From Mycobacterium sp. 852014-52450_SCH5900713 (GTDB lineage: Bacteria; Actinomycetota; Actinomycetes; Mycobacteriales; Mycobacteriaceae): 64,000 nucleotides of DNA. Within the stretch, counting starts at the first letter, position 1. Every line of letters begins with the position of its first letter. The DNA is taken from the NCBI RefSeq assembly GCF_001667075.1, contig NZ_LZIL01000080.1, forward strand, positions 1 through 64,000, in the 5' to 3' direction. The notes under the pieces were generated by a model. It was not told the DNA's origin and ran no database searches. It saw only the letters and a program-made list of their open reading frames with translations. This document shows positions 26,097 through 33,814 of this stretch, piece after piece. The translations under genes and the position numbers were made by a program.

Positions 26097-26181
26097 TCCA
26101 CAAATTTTGAACTGATTGTCCCCCACCAGTACCAGTAACCCCATTAGTCCCGCTATTCTCCTCTTTGTATGCACGTGTGGG

Positions 26182-26207
26182 TGCCAGCGGAGGGGAAGCC
26201 GCTGGCA
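26182..26207 (+). terminator. 9-bp hairpin between proC and the BldC-like gene
   Basis: tgccagcgg and ccgctggca form a perfect nine-pair stem around aggggaag. It lies 86 bases past the proC stop and 30 bases before the next ATG. There is no T run, so it may be a terminator for proC or a structured leader for the regulator. Confidence 0.45.
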
Positions 26208-26236
26208 TTGCGCGGGCCTGACACGATTGGGTTGCG

Positions 26237-26491
26237 ATGACGTCTACGAACGGGCCATCGGCGCGAGATTCCGCTGGTAAGCGGGACGCCGGTTCCGGCG
26301 AGGGCCAGCAGGGCAGGACACAATTCTTGACGGTCGCCGAGGTGGCGGCGTTGATGCGGGTCTCCAAGATGACGGTGTATCGACTGGTGCACAACGGCGA
26401 GCTGCCCGCGGTCCGGGTCGGGCGGTCTTTCCGGGTGCACGCCAAGGCGGTGCACGACATGCTGGAGACGTCTTACTTCGACGCGGGCTGA
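26237..26491 (+). CDS. BldC-like MerR-type DNA-binding protein
   Basis: This 84-aa protein is an excisionase-type winged helix. After a disordered N-terminus, residues 31-75 read FLTVAEVAALMRVSKMTVYR then LVHNGELPAVRVGRSFRVH, which matches BldC and the helix-turn-helix-17 family. It corresponds to Rv0500A. In actinobacteria such proteins bind direct repeats cooperatively. A hairpin precedes it. Confidence 0.92.
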   Translation: MTSTNGPSARDSAGKRDAGSGEGQQGRTQFLTVAEVAALMRVSKMTVYRLVHNGELPAVRVGRSFRVHAKAVHDMLETSYFDAG

Positions 26492-26650
26492 CCCTGAAAC
26501 TGGCTGCTTGCGCGGAGTGTGCGGGCAGCCAGCGGTGCGCTTCGCGGTTACGCGGCGGCCGTCGACGCCGGTTTGGTGTTCGGTGCGTCCCGCCGGGTAA
26601 AGTGTCCGGGTCAATCCTGCAAGCAGGTCACGGGTCAGATAGCGGAGTTC

Positions 26651-26752
26651 ATGGGTTCAGTAATCAAGAAGCGGCGCAAGCGCATGTCCAAGAAGAAGCA
26701 CCGCAAGTTGTTGCGCCGCACGCGGGTGCAGCGCAGAAAACTCGGCAAGTAG
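26651..26752 (+). CDS. ribosomal protein bS22 (33 aa)
   Basis: This tiny protein, [17 protein letters not shown] continuing to [12 protein letters not shown], is the AURKAIP1/COX24-type peptide found as bS22 on mycobacterial small ribosomal subunits. Nearly half of its residues are Lys or Arg, as expected for rRNA contact. The ATG at 26651 follows agcggag. It corresponds to Rv0500B. A longer frame upstream (from 26519) does not look like protein. Confidence 0.93.
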
Positions 26753-26803
26753 GCCCGCCCGCGGCGTAGTGCTGCGGTCTCTCCTGGTGGATAGGCTGTT
26801 TGG

Positions 26804-27931
26804 GTGGATCAGTCGAGTGGGGATGGCGCCGGAACCGGCGACGCCGCGAGCAACACGGTGCATTACCCCAAGGTTGTGCTGGTTACCGGTGCGTGCCGGT
26901 TCCTGGGCGGCTACCTGACCGCTCGGCTGGCGCAGAACCCGATGATCAACGCGGTCATCGCGGTGGACGCGATCGCGCCCAGCAAGGACATGCTGCGCCG
27001 CATGGGCCGCGCGGAGTTCGTCCGTGCCGACATCCGTAATCCCTTCATAGCCAAGGTGATTCGTAACGGCGACGTCGACACCGTGGTGCACGCGGCGGCC
27101 GCGTCGTACGCCCCGCGGTCCGGTGGCACCGCGGCGTTGAAGGAAATCAACGTGATGGGCGCGATGCAGCTGTTCGCGGCCTGCCAGAAGGCGCCCTCGG
27201 TGCGCCGCGTCGTGCTCAAGTCGACCTCTGAGGTGTACGGGTCGAGCGCTCACGACCCGGTGATGTTCACCGAGGACAGCACCAGCCGTCGGCCGCTGCG
27301 CGGTGGTTTCGCCAAGGACAGTCTCGACATCGAGGCCTACGCGCGCGGCCTGGGCCGGCGCCGCCCCGACATCGCCGTGACGATCCTGCGCCTGGCCAAC
27401 ATGATCGGGCCGGCCATGGACACCACGCTGTCGCGGTACCTGGCCGGGCCGCTGGTGCCCACGATGTTCGGTCGCGACGCACGCCTGCAGCTGCTGCACG
27501 AGCAGGATGCGCTGGGCGCGCTGGAGCGCGCGGCGATGGCCGGCAAGGCCGGCACCTTCAACGTCGGCGCCGACGGGATCATCATGCTGTCGCAGGCAAT
27601 CCGGCGGGCCGGCCGGATTCCATTGCCGGTGCCCGGTTTTGGCGTCTGGGCGCTCGATTCGCTGAGGCGGGCCAATCGCTACAACGAGATCAGCCGCGAT
27701 CAGTTCGCCTACCTGAGTTACGGCCGGGTCATGGACACCACCCGGATGCGCTCGGAGCTCGGATACCAGCCGAAATGGACGACGGCCGAGGCTTTCGACG
27801 ACTACGTTCGCGGCCGCGGCATGACTCCCATTATCGACCCGCATCGGGTACGCTCCCTGGAGGGTCGGGCCATATCTTTAGCTCAGCGCTGGGGTAGCCG
27901 AAATCCAGTTCCGTGGGGTGGGGTCAGGTAG
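26804..27931 (+). CDS. galE2: GalE-like extended SDR, catalytic Tyr-Lys absent
   Basis: The 375-aa protein matches Rv0501, named galE2. It has a nucleotide motif VTGACRFLGGYLTARLA and the extended SDR fold (VVHAAAASYAP, VLKSTSEVYGSS, ILRLANMIGP). The Tyr-x-x-x-Lys pair expected about 25 residues after STSEVYG is replaced by RRPLRGGFAKDSLD, so true UDP-galactose epimerisation is doubtful. The GTG at 26804 is the start. It is followed after 5 bases by the acyltransferase gene. A non-catalytic or altered reaction is likely. Confidence 0.88.
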   Translation: MDQSSGDGAGTGDAASNTVHYPKVVLVTGACRFLGGYLTARLAQNPMINAVIAVDAIAPSKDMLRRMGRAEFVRADIRNPFIAKVIRNGDVDTVVHAAAASYAPRSGGTAALKEINVMGAMQLFAACQKAPSVRRVVLKSTSEVYGSSAHDPVMFTEDSTSRRPLRGGFAKDSLDIEAYARGLGRRRPDIAVTILRLANMIGPAMDTTLSRYLAGPLVPTMFGRDARLQLLHEQDALGALERAAMAGKAGTFNVGADGIIMLSQAIRRAGRIPLPVPGFGVWALDSLRRANRYNEISRDQFAYLSYGRVMDTTRMRSELGYQPKWTTAEAFDDYVRGRGMTPIIDPHRVRSLEGRAISLAQRWGSRNPVPWGGVR

Positions 27932-27936
27932 GTATC

Positions 27937-29001
27937 GTGGCTGGTGAAACCAGAGCCAATGTCATTCCACTGCACACAAATCGGGGTCGGGTAGCGGCGC
28001 GCAAACGAGCCGATCAGCGGGCGGAGTCAGCTCGCCAGCATCCTTCCTTGCTTTCGGACCCGCACGGTCGGGCCTCAGCCGAACAGCTCGCCGCCGTCGT
28101 CCGCGAGATCGACGAGCATCGGCGTGCCGCGGGCGCGGGGTCGGCGGACGCCCCGCTCAACGAACTCGCCCAGCGCGTCGCCGCGGTCGCCGGCTTCCTG
28201 CGTCAGCGGATCACGGGTGACTACACCGTCGACGAGTTCGGCTTCGATCCGCACTTCAACAGCGCGATCGTCCGGCCGTTGCTGAGGTTCTTCTTCCGGT
28301 CGTGGTTCCGGGTCGAGGTCAGCGGAATCGAAAACCTGCCCAGCGACGGGGCCGCGTTGGTGGTCGCCAACCATGCTGGGGTGCTGCCGTTCGACGGGCT
28401 GATGTTGTCGGTGGCCGTCCACGACGAGCATCCCGCCCAGCGGGACCTGCGGTTACTCGCCGCCGACATGGTGTTCGACCTGCCCGTGGTGGGGGAGGCC
28501 GCCCGCAAGGCCGGCCACACCATGGCCTGCACGACGGACGCGCACCGGCTGCTTGCCGCCGGCGAACTCACCGCCGTGTTCCCGGAGGGCTATAAGGGGC
28601 TGGGGAAGCGCTTCGAGGACCGCTACCGGCTGCAGCGGTTCGGCCGCGGGGGCTTTGTGACGGCGGCGCTGCGCACCAAGGCGCCCATCGTCCCGTGCTC
28701 GATCATCGGTTCGGAAGAGATCTATCCGATGCTGACCGATGTGAAGCTGCTCGCCCGGCTGTTCGGCCTGCCCTACTTCCCGATCACGCCGCTGTTCCCG
28801 CTGGCGGGACCGGCGGGGCTGGTGCCGCTGCCGTCGAAGTGGCGCATCTCGTTCGGCGAGCCCATCTACACCAACGACTACGCCGCCTCCGACGCCGAGG
28901 ACCCGATGGTCACCTTCGAGCTGACCGATCAGGTTCGCGAGACGATCCAACAGACGCTGTACCGGTTGCTCGCCGGCCGGCGCAACATCTTCTTCGGCTG
29001 A
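27937..29001 (+). CDS. PlsC-like lysophospholipid acyltransferase
   Basis: This 354-aa membrane-associated acyltransferase matches Rv0502. The acyltransferase blocks are ALVVANHAGVLPFDGLML, ADMVFDLPVVGEAARKAG, AVFPEGYKGLG and APIVPCSIIGSEEIYP. The histidine and aspartate of the first block are separated by six residues (H-A-G-V-L-P-F-D) rather than the usual four. The GTG at 27937 behind aggtaggt is chosen over the upstream GTG at 27913. The gene ends before a strong bidirectional terminator. Confidence 0.92.
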   Translation: MAGETRANVIPLHTNRGRVAARKRADQRAESARQHPSLLSDPHGRASAEQLAAVVREIDEHRRAAGAGSADAPLNELAQRVAAVAGFLRQRITGDYTVDEFGFDPHFNSAIVRPLLRFFFRSWFRVEVSGIENLPSDGAALVVANHAGVLPFDGLMLSVAVHDEHPAQRDLRLLAADMVFDLPVVGEAARKAGHTMACTTDAHRLLAAGELTAVFPEGYKGLGKRFEDRYRLQRFGRGGFVTAALRTKAPIVPCSIIGSEEIYPMLTDVKLLARLFGLPYFPITPLFPLAGPAGLVPLPSKWRISFGEPIYTNDYAASDAEDPMVTFELTDQVRETIQQTLYRLLAGRRNIFFG

Positions 29002-29016
29002 ACCTCTCCTGACGCG

Positions 29017-29051
29017 AAAACGCCCCGGAGCCAACGGCTTCGGGGCGTTTT
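29017..29051 (+). terminator. bidirectional intrinsic terminator
   Basis: aaaacgccccg and cggggcgtttt flank a short inner stem (gagcc-aac-ggctt), giving a hairpin of about 16 pairs with an A tract on one side and a T tract on the other. It lies between the acyltransferase gene and the convergent cmaA2, so it can serve both strands. Confidence 0.93.
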
Positions 29052-29060
29052 GCGCTTGGA

Positions 29061-29990
29061 TTACTTGACCATCGTGAACTGGCAGACGTTGGTGTAGCCG
29101 TCGCGGAACAAGTCCGAGCAGCCCCGCAAGTACTTCAGGTAGATGTCGTAGGTCTCCTGGCCCTTGAGGGCAATCGCCTCCTCCTTGTGCGCCTCGAGGG
29201 CATCCCCCCAGGCGGTCAGCGTCGGCACGTAGTTCTTGCCGATGTAGTGGTGTCGCTCGATCTTGAAACCCGCATCCGTCGCGTATTTGTCGACCAGGTT
29301 GACCTGGGGCAACTTTCCGCCCGGGTAGATCTCCTTCAGGATGAAACTGATGAACCGCAGCAGGGTCATGTTCACCTGCAAGCCCATCGCTTTGCCCTCC
29401 TCGGCGGTGGGCACCACGATGCTGTGGAGCAGCATCCGGCCGTCGTCGGGCAGCAGGTCGTAGTACTTCTTGAAGAAGGTGGCGTAACGCTCGTACCCGG
29501 CGTCGCCTGCGCCGTCGGCGAAGTGCTCGAACGCGCCCAGCGACACGATCCGGTCGATCGGTACGTCGCCGGGGAATTCCTCCCAGCCCTGGATCCGCAC
29601 CTCCTTGCGGCGGGGACTGTCCATCTTCTCGAATTCGGCCACACAGTGGGCGTACTGGTTCTCGCTGAGCGTCAGGCCGATGACGTTGACGTCGTACTCG
29701 GCCACCGCGTGCCGCATGGTCGAGCCCCAGCCGCTGCCGATGTCGAGCAGCGTCATGCCGGGCTCGAGGTTCAGCTTGTCCAGGGCCAGCTTGCGCTTGG
29801 CGTACTGCGCCTCTTCCAGCGTCTTGGTCAGATTCTGCGGGTCCGGATTCTCGTCGAAGTATCCGCAGCTGTAGGTCATCGACGGGTCGAGCCAGAGCTT
29901 GAAGAATTCGTTCGACTTGTCGTAATGGGACCGGACCTTCTCGACCGGTGGCTTGAGCTGGGTGCTACCCGTTTCCCCCTGTGACGTCAT
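29061..29990 (-). CDS. cmaA2: cyclopropane mycolic acid synthase CmaA2
   Basis: CmaA2 uses S-adenosylmethionine to make cyclopropane rings on mycolic acids (chiefly trans-cyclopropanes) in the cell envelope pathway. The 309-aa protein has MTYSCGYFDENP, the SAM motif LLDIGSGWGSTMRHA, the bicarbonate/active-site segment RIVSLGAFEHFAD, and the C-terminal TDAGFKIERHHYIGKNYVPTL split across the substrate pocket. The start is the ATG at 29990. It is followed on the same strand by nothing and preceded by hadD. Confidence 0.95.
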   Translation of the reverse strand: MTSQGETGSTQLKPPVEKVRSHYDKSNEFFKLWLDPSMTYSCGYFDENPDPQNLTKTLEEAQYAKRKLALDKLNLEPGMTLLDIGSGWGSTMRHAVAEYDVNVIGLTLSENQYAHCVAEFEKMDSPRRKEVRIQGWEEFPGDVPIDRIVSLGAFEHFADGAGDAGYERYATFFKKYYDLLPDDGRMLLHSIVVPTAEEGKAMGLQVNMTLLRFISFILKEIYPGGKLPQVNLVDKYATDAGFKIERHHYIGKNYVPTLTAWGDALEAHKEEAIALKGQETYDIYLKYLRGCSDLFRDGYTNVCQFTMVK

Positions 29991-30000
29991 TGATTCAAAC

Positions 30001-30513
30001 CTACTTTCCCGCTGATATGGACGCGACTGCCGCGACGGTTGCTTCGTGGTCGGTTTCGTTGTTTGCGGCTTCCCCCAGCATCGTGACTGTACTGGTGATC
30101 ACCGGTTCGCCCTCGGCATCCGTAACCTCGCTGCGGATCTCTGTGATCACGGCGCCATGGGACTCAATGACAGAGTCTAGGTAGGTGTCGAAATAAAGCC
30201 TATCCCCGGCGACGATCGGCCGGTGGAACTTGAATTTCTGGTCGCGGTGCATGACCCGCGCGATGTTGATCGGAATGCTGAACTTGGTGAAGATCTCCAA
30301 CTGCACGCGCCGACCCGCGATGGCGAGGAAGGTGAGCGGGGCCACCAGCGCGTCATACCCGGCGGCGGCGGCGTCGGCCTCGCTGAAGTGCGTCGGATGG
30401 TCGTTCCTGATGGCGAGCGCGAACTCCCGGATCTTCTCGCGGCCGACCAGGAAGTAATCCGGCGCCCGGTAATGGCTGCCGATGAGCCCTTCGGCTCCCT
30501 TGGGGATTGTCAT
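30001..30513 (-). CDS. hadD: HadD-like (3R)-hydroxyacyl-ACP dehydratase subunit
   Basis: This 170-aa single-hotdog protein matches Rv0504c, whose homologue HadD acts in FAS-II synthesis of mycolic acids. The hotdog shows PTHFSEADAAAAGYDALVAP with TFLAIAG in the helix and FKFHRPIVAGDRLYFDTYL in the strands. It is closer to the HadA/HadC type that needs a catalytic partner. Its stop lies 10 bases upstream of the cmaA2 start, so the two mycolate genes are very likely one operon. Confidence 0.9.
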   Translation of the reverse strand: MTIPKGAEGLIGSHYRAPDYFLVGREKIREFALAIRNDHPTHFSEADAAAAGYDALVAPLTFLAIAGRRVQLEIFTKFSIPINIARVMHRDQKFKFHRPIVAGDRLYFDTYLDSVIESHGAVITEIRSEVTDAEGEPVITSTVTMLGEAANNETDHEATVAAVASISAGK

Positions 30514-30558
30514 ACCGCTGTCGCTCTCCGCTCGAATAGGTCTCAGCGGCGCAGCCTA

Positions 30559-31464
30559 TCAGCGCGATTGCCGCCGGGATGCTACCGCGGCCAGTGCGCC
30601 ACCGGCCGCCCCGAGCGCCAGGGCCGACGGGACCCCGATTCGGGCGGCCTTGCGGGCGGTGCGAAAGTCCCGGATCTCCCAACCGCGTTCGCGGGCCAGG
30701 GTGCGCAGGCGCGCGTCCGGGTTGATGGCGACCGCGGTGCCCACCAACGACAGCATGGGCACGTCGTTGAAGCTGTCGGAGTAGGCGGTGCACCGTTTGA
30801 GGTTGAGCCCCTCCCGGATGGCCAGCGACCGGACGGCGTGCGCCTTTCCGGTCCCGTGCAGGATGTCGCCGACGAGCCGGCCGGTGAACACCCCGTCGAC
30901 GGACTCCGCGACGGTGCCCAGGGCGCCCGTCAGGCCGAGCCGCCGCGCGATGGTCGCCGCGAGTTCGTAAGGCGTGGCGGTGATCAGCCAGACCTGCTGG
31001 CCCGCGTCGAGGTGCATCTGCGTGAGCTCGCGGGTGCCCGGCCAGATCTTGTCGGCGATGATCTCGTCGTAGATCTCCTCGCCCAGAGTTACCAGTTGTT
31101 CGACCGAGCGGCCCTCGATGAAGGCGAGCGCTTTGCGCCGGCCGGCGGCGACGTCGTTGCTGTTCTCCTTGCCGAGGATCTGGAATTTGGCCTGGGCGTA
31201 GATGAAGCCGAGGACATCGCGGTACGTGAAGTAGTTGCGCGCCGCCAGCCCGCGGCCGAAGTGCACCGCCGAGGAGCCCTGCACCAGCGTGTTGTCCACG
31301 TCGAAGAAGGCGGCCGCGGTCAAGTCGATCGGCGGCTGCGGGCGATCCTCGGCGGCGGTTTCCTCCCGCAGGCCTTCCAGCGCGCGTGCGGCGCTGGCTT
31401 CGGCGGCCAGCGACTCCAAGTCAACGCGACTGAGGTCTCCGTTGACCGGGTCAGAGGAAGTCAT
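30559..31464 (-). CDS. serB1: HAD-IB phosphatase SerB1
   Basis: This 301-aa HAD-family phosphatase has the nucleophile motif AAFFDVDNTLVQGS, WLITATPYELA for motif II, and CTAYSDSFNDVPMLSLVG for motifs III and IV. It is annotated as phosphoserine phosphatase SerB1 in M. tuberculosis (Rv0505c), but the same fold handles other phosphate esters. The C-terminus has a hydrophobic stretch (ALALGAAGGALAAVASR), so it may be membrane tethered. The ATG at 31464 sits behind a perfect taggagg. Confidence 0.92.
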   Translation of the reverse strand: MTSSDPVNGDLSRVDLESLAAEASAARALEGLREETAAEDRPQPPIDLTAAAFFDVDNTLVQGSSAVHFGRGLAARNYFTYRDVLGFIYAQAKFQILGKENSNDVAAGRRKALAFIEGRSVEQLVTLGEEIYDEIIADKIWPGTRELTQMHLDAGQQVWLITATPYELAATIARRLGLTGALGTVAESVDGVFTGRLVGDILHGTGKAHAVRSLAIREGLNLKRCTAYSDSFNDVPMLSLVGTAVAINPDARLRTLARERGWEIRDFRTARKAARIGVPSALALGAAGGALAAVASRRQSR

Positions 31465-31882
31465 CGCCAAACCTCCTAGATCGCTGTGTTGCCCGGCGAC
31501 CCAGCGGGTCCCGGTATCCAACCCTATCGGGGAGATGGTCCGGAGGCGTCAGCTGTGCCGCGCTGTCGAGTGTGAAGCTAGCCGCACACTCGACGCCGAG
31601 CGTGAAGGTAGTTTCACCGTCGGCGGGTTCGGAGGAGTGTGCGACCGACGGTCCATTCGTTATTCGCGTCCCCTGGTCCAAGTGCGTATCTCCGGAGGGG
31701 GCCTAACTGCAAAGATGAATTGCCCGCCCGATAAACCAAAATTTCGTTAGCGAATAGTAGTTGGTGGCTACTCGAGCTCCAATTTGTCAGCAAGGTCGAG
31801 CACAGAACTCATCCGGCGGCCGCGACCCACGATTCCTTGCCGCGACGGATGCCCGGCGTGGCTTGCTCCGGCCGACAAATTG
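31465..31882. other. non-coding stretch at the edge of the CpnT-like segment
   Basis: These 418 bases lie between serB1 and the SseB-like gene. They hold two adjacent 30-base palindromic units (31565-31624) and then A+T-rich sequence (29 of 60 G or C in the line at 31741). No frame in it looks like a gene. It marks a backbone-to-island junction. Confidence 0.6.
31565..31624 (+). repeat. two tandem 30-base palindromic units
   Basis: Unit 1 (31565-31594) has a perfect ten-base stem gtcgagtgtg / cacactcgac. Unit 2 (31595-31624) has a twelve-base stem from gccga-gtgaa type arms with two mismatches. The two units are abutting and similar in sequence (both carry gtgaag-tag), so one derives from the other. 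They may form a double hairpin in RNA. Confidence 0.75.
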
Positions 31883-32659
31883 TCATGCTTCGCTGCCTTC
31901 GTCCAGCCCTAAAGCTTTCCGATCAATAACTACCCAATCGTCCGCGTTGTTCATCACCTGGACGCCTTTGATTTCGGGCAGCGCACGGATCATTTCTTTT
32001 AGCGCAGACCACCGAAGACCCCCATATCGGATGCCGGGACGGAGCCGACTTGTGTATGCACGCACTACCGGCCCGAGTGGTTCAATCAAAAAAGAATTCA
32101 TGCTCTGACGGCCATCATCTCTTGTCAAGCGGCTCATCTCAAGGAATATTTCGCGGTCCTCGAGCGCGGCTGTCACTGCAGAGACCGAATTCATGGATTT
32201 GGAGCCAACGGCACGGCTCACCAGCTCTTCGACGGTGTCAAGGGCACGATCGTCGTCGGACGACGATGCGGCAACAGTGTTGTTGTTGACGGAGTCGAGA
32301 TATGTCGGAATCTGGGTCTTGTGAATTGAAATCCACTCTGAACTCCGATTTGTTACTATCACCCAATCGAGCTCCGGCATTCTGAGGGCGGCCTTCAGCG
32401 CCGAATCGAACGTTGCCCCGGCGAAGGAATCCGGAAGATCCGGATGTGAATTAGAGGTGTATGTCATCATGGCGTGGGTACCATCTGGAAGTAAAAGCAG
32501 GGGAACGGCTTTAACTTCCGCGCCGTCGCGGAACACCGCTTCGAACGGCATAAAAACTTCGTGGTCCTTCAAGGCCTGAACTACTTTGCGGAGGTCGGCT
32601 TGCTCCTGCGTACGAGCAGCTGTGCTTATCAATTCGTCGACGTTGTTGCTAGTTGCCAC
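31883..32659 (-). CDS. SseB-like two-domain protein, low G+C, putative partner of the CpnT-like locus
   Basis: The 258-aa protein appears to hold two copies of an SseB-like domain: residues 20-115 (LRKVVQALKDHEVFMPFEAV; MMTYTSNSHPD; DWVIVTNRSSEWISIH) and 160-250 (VTAALEDREIFLEMSRL; VVRAYTSRLRPG; GVQVMNNADDWVVIDRKAL). SseB-type domains are frequent in immunity or regulatory proteins beside polymorphic toxins. The start is a GTG at 32659 five bases after the truncated toxin gene's stop. Base composition is near 50% G+C (28-30 of 60 in sampled lines) against about 65-75% around it, so it is foreign. Immunity function is inferred only. Confidence 0.75.
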   Translation of the reverse strand: MATSNNVDELISTAARTQEQADLRKVVQALKDHEVFMPFEAVFRDGAEVKAVPLLLLPDGTHAMMTYTSNSHPDLPDSFAGATFDSALKAALRMPELDWVIVTNRSSEWISIHKTQIPTYLDSVNNNTVAASSSDDDRALDTVEELVSRAVGSKSMNSVSAVTAALEDREIFLEMSRLTRDDGRQSMNSFLIEPLGPVVRAYTSRLRPGIRYGGLRWSALKEMIRALPEIKGVQVMNNADDWVVIDRKALGLDEGSEA

Positions 32660-32664
32660 CTGAA

Positions 32665-33159
32665 TTAGGCCTTTCGTAGGGGCTTAATTCTCCCGCATTT
32701 TCGTCCCATATACCAATCGCCACTGGGCCAGATCATTCCGATGTAGGGAGCCACCCAGCCCCAGCCCGCTGGGGCGCCGCTACCGGCGCCCACCGCCGAC
32801 GGCGGCTTCGCCCCTACGGTCATAGGCGCGGTCACCGGCGGCGTCGGCAAACCCGCGGCTTGGCCCGTGACATCCGACAACGCCTCGGCCAACGCATAGT
32901 TGTGCGCCGACACCCGCACCCCTTCGCCGATGCTGCACAGCCCGTTGCGGGTACTGGCCATAGCCTCGATCACCTTGGCCGCCGCACTGTCGTACGAGCG
33001 GGCCAACGCCGCGCCAACCGGGTCGTCGCCGGCCATGCCCGCACTGCCGGCCAGCGCCGCAGTCAATCCCGAAATCACCGATCCCAGTGACTCACCGGTG
33101 GCGAGCACCGTGGCACCGCCGCGGTCTAGGGCAGTCGGATCACACGCCAGCGGCGCCAT
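32665..33159 (-). CDS. N-terminal domain of a CpnT-like toxin, truncated
   Basis: The 164-aa protein resembles the first 150 or so residues of M. tuberculosis CpnT (Rv3903c): MAPLACDPTALDRGG, SLTAALAG-type LTAALAGSAGMAGDDPVG, RSYDSAAAKVIEAM, GEGVRVSAHNYALAEALSDV and GWGWVAPYIGMIWPSGD. CpnT then continues for several hundred residues to a NAD-glycohydrolase toxin. Here the similarity ends at residue 148 and a 16-residue basic tail, WYMGRKCGRIKPLRKA, precedes a TAA. The break coincides with the drop to low G+C. Its start follows the esxE-like stop by 4 bases. It may be a secreted stub, or the residue of a toxin-tip swap. Confidence 0.85.
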   Translation of the reverse strand: MAPLACDPTALDRGGATVLATGESLGSVISGLTAALAGSAGMAGDDPVGAALARSYDSAAAKVIEAMASTRNGLCSIGEGVRVSAHNYALAEALSDVTGQAAGLPTPPVTAPMTVGAKPPSAVGAGSGAPAGWGWVAPYIGMIWPSGDWYMGRKCGRIKPLRKA

Positions 33160-33163
33160 CTGC

Positions 33164-33454
33164 TCACGACCACATACCGAGATTCGTCGACATGGCGCCG
33201 GTGTAGTTGCCGTGTGCGGTCGTGGCTACCTTCTCGAGTTGCGCGAGCGCCTCACGCATCATCGCCTCGCCGCGCACCCAGTGCTGATGCGCCTCGGCAT
33301 GGGCCGCAGCGGCCTCACCCGTCCACGCGGTGTGCAAACGCGTTACCCGAGAATCGATTTCGGTGATCATGTCCTCGGCATAACGCTGAAACGTCGCCAT
33401 CCGCTGCACCGCATCGGCCAGCGCCTGGGGATCCACCCGGAACGCCTCAGCCAC
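33164..33454 (-). CDS. EsxE-like WXG100 protein
   Basis: This 96-aa helical hairpin protein strongly resembles EsxE (Rv3904c): FRVDPQALADAVQRM, RVTRLHTAWTGEAAAAHAEA with the WxG turn as WTG, and NYTGAMSTNLGMWS at the C-terminus. WXG100 pairs are exported by ESX type VII machinery and EsxE/EsxF assist CpnT. The start is a GTG at 33454 (or 33457) and overlaps the esxF-like stop by 8 bases. Confidence 0.9.
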   Translation of the reverse strand: MAEAFRVDPQALADAVQRMATFQRYAEDMITEIDSRVTRLHTAWTGEAAAAHAEAHQHWVRGEAMMREALAQLEKVATTAHGNYTGAMSTNLGMWS

Positions 33455-33755
33455 CACGCACCGCCCGCTCCGCCTGGGCAGACCCGGCCTCGTTGGCCTG
33501 ATAACCCTCGCCGGCCTGACCCACCAGGCGCGCCAGCATCGACAGCCCGAGCTGTACCTCGCGGGCGCCCCGATGCCATAGCTCCCATGCCGAGGCGTAT
33601 GCCGTCCCCGACGCTCCCTGCCAGCCACCCAGCATCTGACCCACCTGGTCGTCGAGCTGGGACAGCTGGGCCGAGAGATGCTCGGCCGCACCGCTGAGCG
33701 AGACGGCGAAGCCCTGCATCACCGCAGGATCAACGCGCACACTTTCCTCGGCCAT
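33447..33755 (-). CDS. EsxF-like WXG100 protein
   Basis: The 102-aa protein resembles EsxF (Rv3905c): RVDPAVMQGFAVSLSGAAEH, LDDQVGQMLGGWQGASG with the WxG turn, and YASAWELWHRGAREVQLGLS. It is the first gene of the esxF-esxE-cpnT-like operon, in the same order as in M. tuberculosis. The ATG at 33755 is chosen over an extended start at 33788. The glutaredoxin-like gene diverges 59 bases away. Confidence 0.9.
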   Translation of the reverse strand: MAEESVRVDPAVMQGFAVSLSGAAEHLSAQLSQLDDQVGQMLGGWQGASGTAYASAWELWHRGAREVQLGLSMLARLVGQAGEGYQANEAGSAQAERAVRGG

Positions 33756-33814
33756 AGCCGGAACATAACGCCTGGTAGTCGGCCTCACAAGTCACCGATG
33801 CCACACTGGTGGCC

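Noticed and set aside
31451..31681. Minus-strand frame over the palindromic units
   Set aside because: Its repetitive peptide comes from the palindromes and it overlaps the serB1 start.
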